Shown here piece by piece: positions 14,354 through 15,973 of a stretch of 15,973 nucleotides of DNA. The translations under genes were made by a program, and so were the position numbers. This stretch comes from Flavobacteriales bacterium UBA958 (lineage in GTDB: Bacteria; Bacteroidota; Bacteroidia; Flavobacteriales_D; Crocinitomicaceae): NCBI GenBank assembly GCA_002293045.1, contig DBCM01000072.1, forward strand, positions 1 to 15,973, written 5' to 3'. Numbering within the stretch: position 1 is the first letter of the stretch; each line of letters starts with the position of its first letter. The notes under the pieces were generated by a model. It searched no databases and was not told the origin of the DNA. It saw nothing but the letters and a program-made list of their open reading frames with translations.

Positions 14354-15652
14354 ATGACGCAACTCAACCGCACGCAATCCAAACGGCTTTTCGAAGAGTC
14401 CTCTACACTCTTCCCCGGGGGCGTTAACTCTCCCGTTCGCGCCTTTAAAAGTGTGGGGGGAACTCCCTTGTTTTTTGCGAAGGGGAAAGGGGCTTCCGTG
14501 TGGGACGAAGATGGAAACCGATTCATTGATTTTTGCAACAGTTGGGGGCCCTTAATTCATGGGCACGCCAATGATTATGTAGAGCAGAAAATAATTCAAA
14601 CCCTGAAAAATGGGTCCAGTTTTGGAGCGCCAACGCGCCTCGAAAGTGAGTTAGCCAAATTAATTAAAACCAACATTCCCTTCATTGATAAACTTCGTTT
14701 TGTGAGTTCTGGAACAGAAGCGGTGATGTCGGCACTGAGGTTGGCAAGAGGATATACTGGTAAATCTAAAATTCTAAAGTTTGAAGGTTGTTATCATGGC
14801 CACGTTGACGCGATGTTGGTGCAGGCAGGCAGCGGCTTAATTACGCTTGGAACCTCATCGAGCGCTGGTGTGCCGCAAGCGGTTGCTCAAGACACCCTTG
14901 TTCTTCCCTTAAACAACGAAGAGCTGCTTAAAAATACGTTTGAACTGTACAGTCACGAGATGGCGGCCGTGATAATTGAACCGGTGCCGGCCAACAATGG
15001 CCTGTTACTGCAAGACCTAAGTTTTCTGCAAACCTTACGGGGCTTGTGTTGGAAACATAAGGTCTTGTTGATTTTTGATGAGGTGATTTCTGGTTTTAGG
15101 GTAGCTTTTGGTGGGGCCTCGGAGTTATATGGCATTCAACCCGACATCGTTACCTACGGGAAAATCATCGGCGGAGGGCTGCCTGTGGGGGCCTATGGCG
15201 CCTCCAATGAAATCATGGCCAGTGTCTCTCCGGAAGGCCCGGTATATCAGGCGGGAACCTTATCTGGTAATCCAGTAGCCATGGCGGCGGGGATTGCACA
15301 GCTTGAATTGTGCTTGTCTCCTGATTTTTACCGAACGATGGAAGCAAAAACGCGTGGATTTGTCGATCGTGTAAATGCTTATGCAACCGTAAAGAACTAC
15401 GACTTCGAATTAATCTCCTTGGCATCCATTTTTTGGCTTTCCTTTAATGGTAAAAAATCTATATATCGGGCAGACGAAATAAGCCCAGACATGACGGCCT
15501 TTAATACGCTGCACCACTATTTGCTTCATCACGGCATTTATATTGGTCCAAGCGGATATGAAGTTGGGTTTATTTCTTCAGCGCACACGGAGGAGGATTT
15601 GGTTTTTGCGGCCGCTCAATTTTGTGCCGGATTAGATGCCGTTTATGCATAA
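14354..15652 (+). CDS. hemL: Glutamate-1-semialdehyde 2,1-aminomutase
   Basis: Converts glutamate-1-semialdehyde to 5-aminolevulinate in the C5 route of tetrapyrrole synthesis, using PMP/PLP in a class-III aminotransferase fold. The 432-residue protein shows FPGGVNSPVRA at 20-30, the cofactor segment SSGTEAVMSALRLARG at 118-133 and FEGCYHGH at 143-150. FDEVISGFR at 241-249 supplies Asp242, and TYGKIIGGGLPVGAYG supplies Lys270, the Schiff-base lysine. The GVNSPVRAF opening separates GSA aminomutase from ordinary ornithine-type aminotransferases. It diverges from kynU; its stop overlaps the ATG of the epimerase-like gene by 8 nt, so the two are likely co-translated. Complete and intact. Confidence 0.96.
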   Translation: MTQLNRTQSKRLFEESSTLFPGGVNSPVRAFKSVGGTPLFFAKGKGASVWDEDGNRFIDFCNSWGPLIHGHANDYVEQKIIQTLKNGSSFGAPTRLESELAKLIKTNIPFIDKLRFVSSGTEAVMSALRLARGYTGKSKILKFEGCYHGHVDAMLVQAGSGLITLGTSSSAGVPQAVAQDTLVLPLNNEELLKNTFELYSHEMAAVIIEPVPANNGLLLQDLSFLQTLRGLCWKHKVLLIFDEVISGFRVAFGGASELYGIQPDIVTYGKIIGGGLPVGAYGASNEIMASVSPEGPVYQAGTLSGNPVAMAAGIAQLELCLSPDFYRTMEAKTRGFVDRVNAYATVKNYDFELISLASIFWLSFNGKKSIYRADEISPDMTAFNTLHHYLLHHGIYIGPSGYEVGFISSAHTEEDLVFAAAQFCAGLDAVYA

Positions 15653-15973
15653 GCAACCCGACACCCTGGTCATTGGAGGAACTGGATTAGTTGGAAGTCA
15701 CTTACTCTGGTTACTCGCGCAGGAAGGTCCGGTTATTGCAAGCTGCAGAACGATAGCAAACCAAGAACGGGTGCGCCAACTCTTTCATTTTTATGATTCC
15801 AATACCGGAGAAGAATTGTTCAAGCGCATCGAATGGGTCACGCTCGACATACTAAACATTGATGCCCTATCGGAAGTTCTGAAAGGCATGCGTAAGGTGT
15901 ATCATTGTGCGGCCCTGGTTTCTTTTCATCGGATCGATTTTTATCGGTGCATTCAAATCAACAGAGAAGGTAC
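15645..15973 (+). CDS. NAD-dependent epimerase/dehydratase-like protein, cut by right edge
   Basis: The first 109 codons are visible. The N-terminus shows the Rossmann nucleotide-binding motif VIGGTGLVGSHL at 9-20. It continues with the LDILN segment near 68-72 (adenine-contact aspartate) and YHCAALVSF at about 86-94, which matches the NAG/AAxxS strand of extended short-chain dehydrogenases. The catalytic YxxxK lies beyond the window, so activity cannot be judged. Sugar-nucleotide epimerases, reductases and dihydroflavonol-reductase-like proteins all start this way; the substrate is unknown. The ATG lies within the hemL stop region (8-nt overlap), the same spacing as at the pepP/hydrolase junction, and indicates an operon with hemL. 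Confidence 0.88.
   Translation, partial: MHKQPDTLVIGGTGLVGSHLLWLLAQEGPVIASCRTIANQERVRQLFHFYDSNTGEELFKRIEWVTLDILNIDALSEVLKGMRKVYHCAALVSFHRIDFYRCIQINREG

Noticed and set aside
14312..14377. A 22-residue N-terminal extension of kynureninase
   Set aside because: It would overlap the hemL coding start on the other strand and span both promoter boxes; the ATG at 14311 gives the normal family N-terminus.
1..15973. Possible hidden defence, mobile or secondary-metabolite system
   Set aside because: I looked for recombinases, repeats, CRISPR-like spacing, toxin-antitoxin pairs, biosynthetic synthases and atypical codon use. Every gene of substantial size is a recognisable housekeeping or widespread family, and no direct or inverted repeats beyond the terminator and one short palindrome stood out.

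Overview
The window reads as a stretch of core chromosome from a member of the Bacteroidota, most likely the order Flavobacteriales. The evidence is: (i) a three-gene type-B succinate dehydrogenase operon (sdhCAB, no sdhD) with a long flavoprotein; (ii) the purN // acpP-fabF-rnc arrangement; (iii) a small membrane protein resembling the Bacteroidota family DUF6341; and (iv) exact matches to the Bacteroidota sigma-factor -7 box TAnnTTTG in front of nearly every transcription unit, with little sign of Shine-Dalgarno sequences. Family or genus cannot be set from the sequence alone. There is no tRNA, rRNA, CRISPR array, insertion sequence, prophage or other mobile element. Coding density is very high: no gene-free stretch exceeds about 135 bases.

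Layout. A leftward unit (about 4400 down to 1) carries cysS, a gamma-carbonic-anhydrase-like hexapeptide protein, a small lipoprotein, an M24B aminopeptidase P and an alpha/beta hydrolase cut by the window edge. Divergent from it, a rightward run (4468-9761) carries ispD and an S66 LD-carboxypeptidase overlapping by 4 nt, then sdhC-sdhA-sdhB from their own promoter. A symmetric hairpin with flanking A and T runs (9779-9806) separates sdhB from a convergent leftward unit: acpP, fabF, rnc and the DUF6341-like gene (12340 down to 9826). purN (rightward) diverges from acpP. kynU (leftward) converges on purN with an 18-nt overlap. hemL (rightward) diverges from kynU through interlocked promoters and overlaps by 8 nt the start of an NAD-dependent epimerase cut by the right edge.

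How the genes fit together. Most are housekeeping: Cys-tRNA charging, isoprenoid synthesis, murein peptide trimming, TCA cycle/respiration, fatty-acid synthesis, RNA processing, purine synthesis, tryptophan/kynurenine breakdown and tetrapyrrole synthesis. The links visible in sequence are transcriptional and translational: short spacers, 1-8 nt junctions or overlaps, and shared divergent promoter regions.

I found no convincing undescribed multi-gene system. The points most worth a second look are the enlarged periplasmic loop of SdhC, probable leaderless starts for ispD and purN, face-to-face kynU/hemL promoters, an Asn in place of a catalytic-cluster Asp in RNase III, and non-ATG starts for cysS, rnc and the hydrolase.
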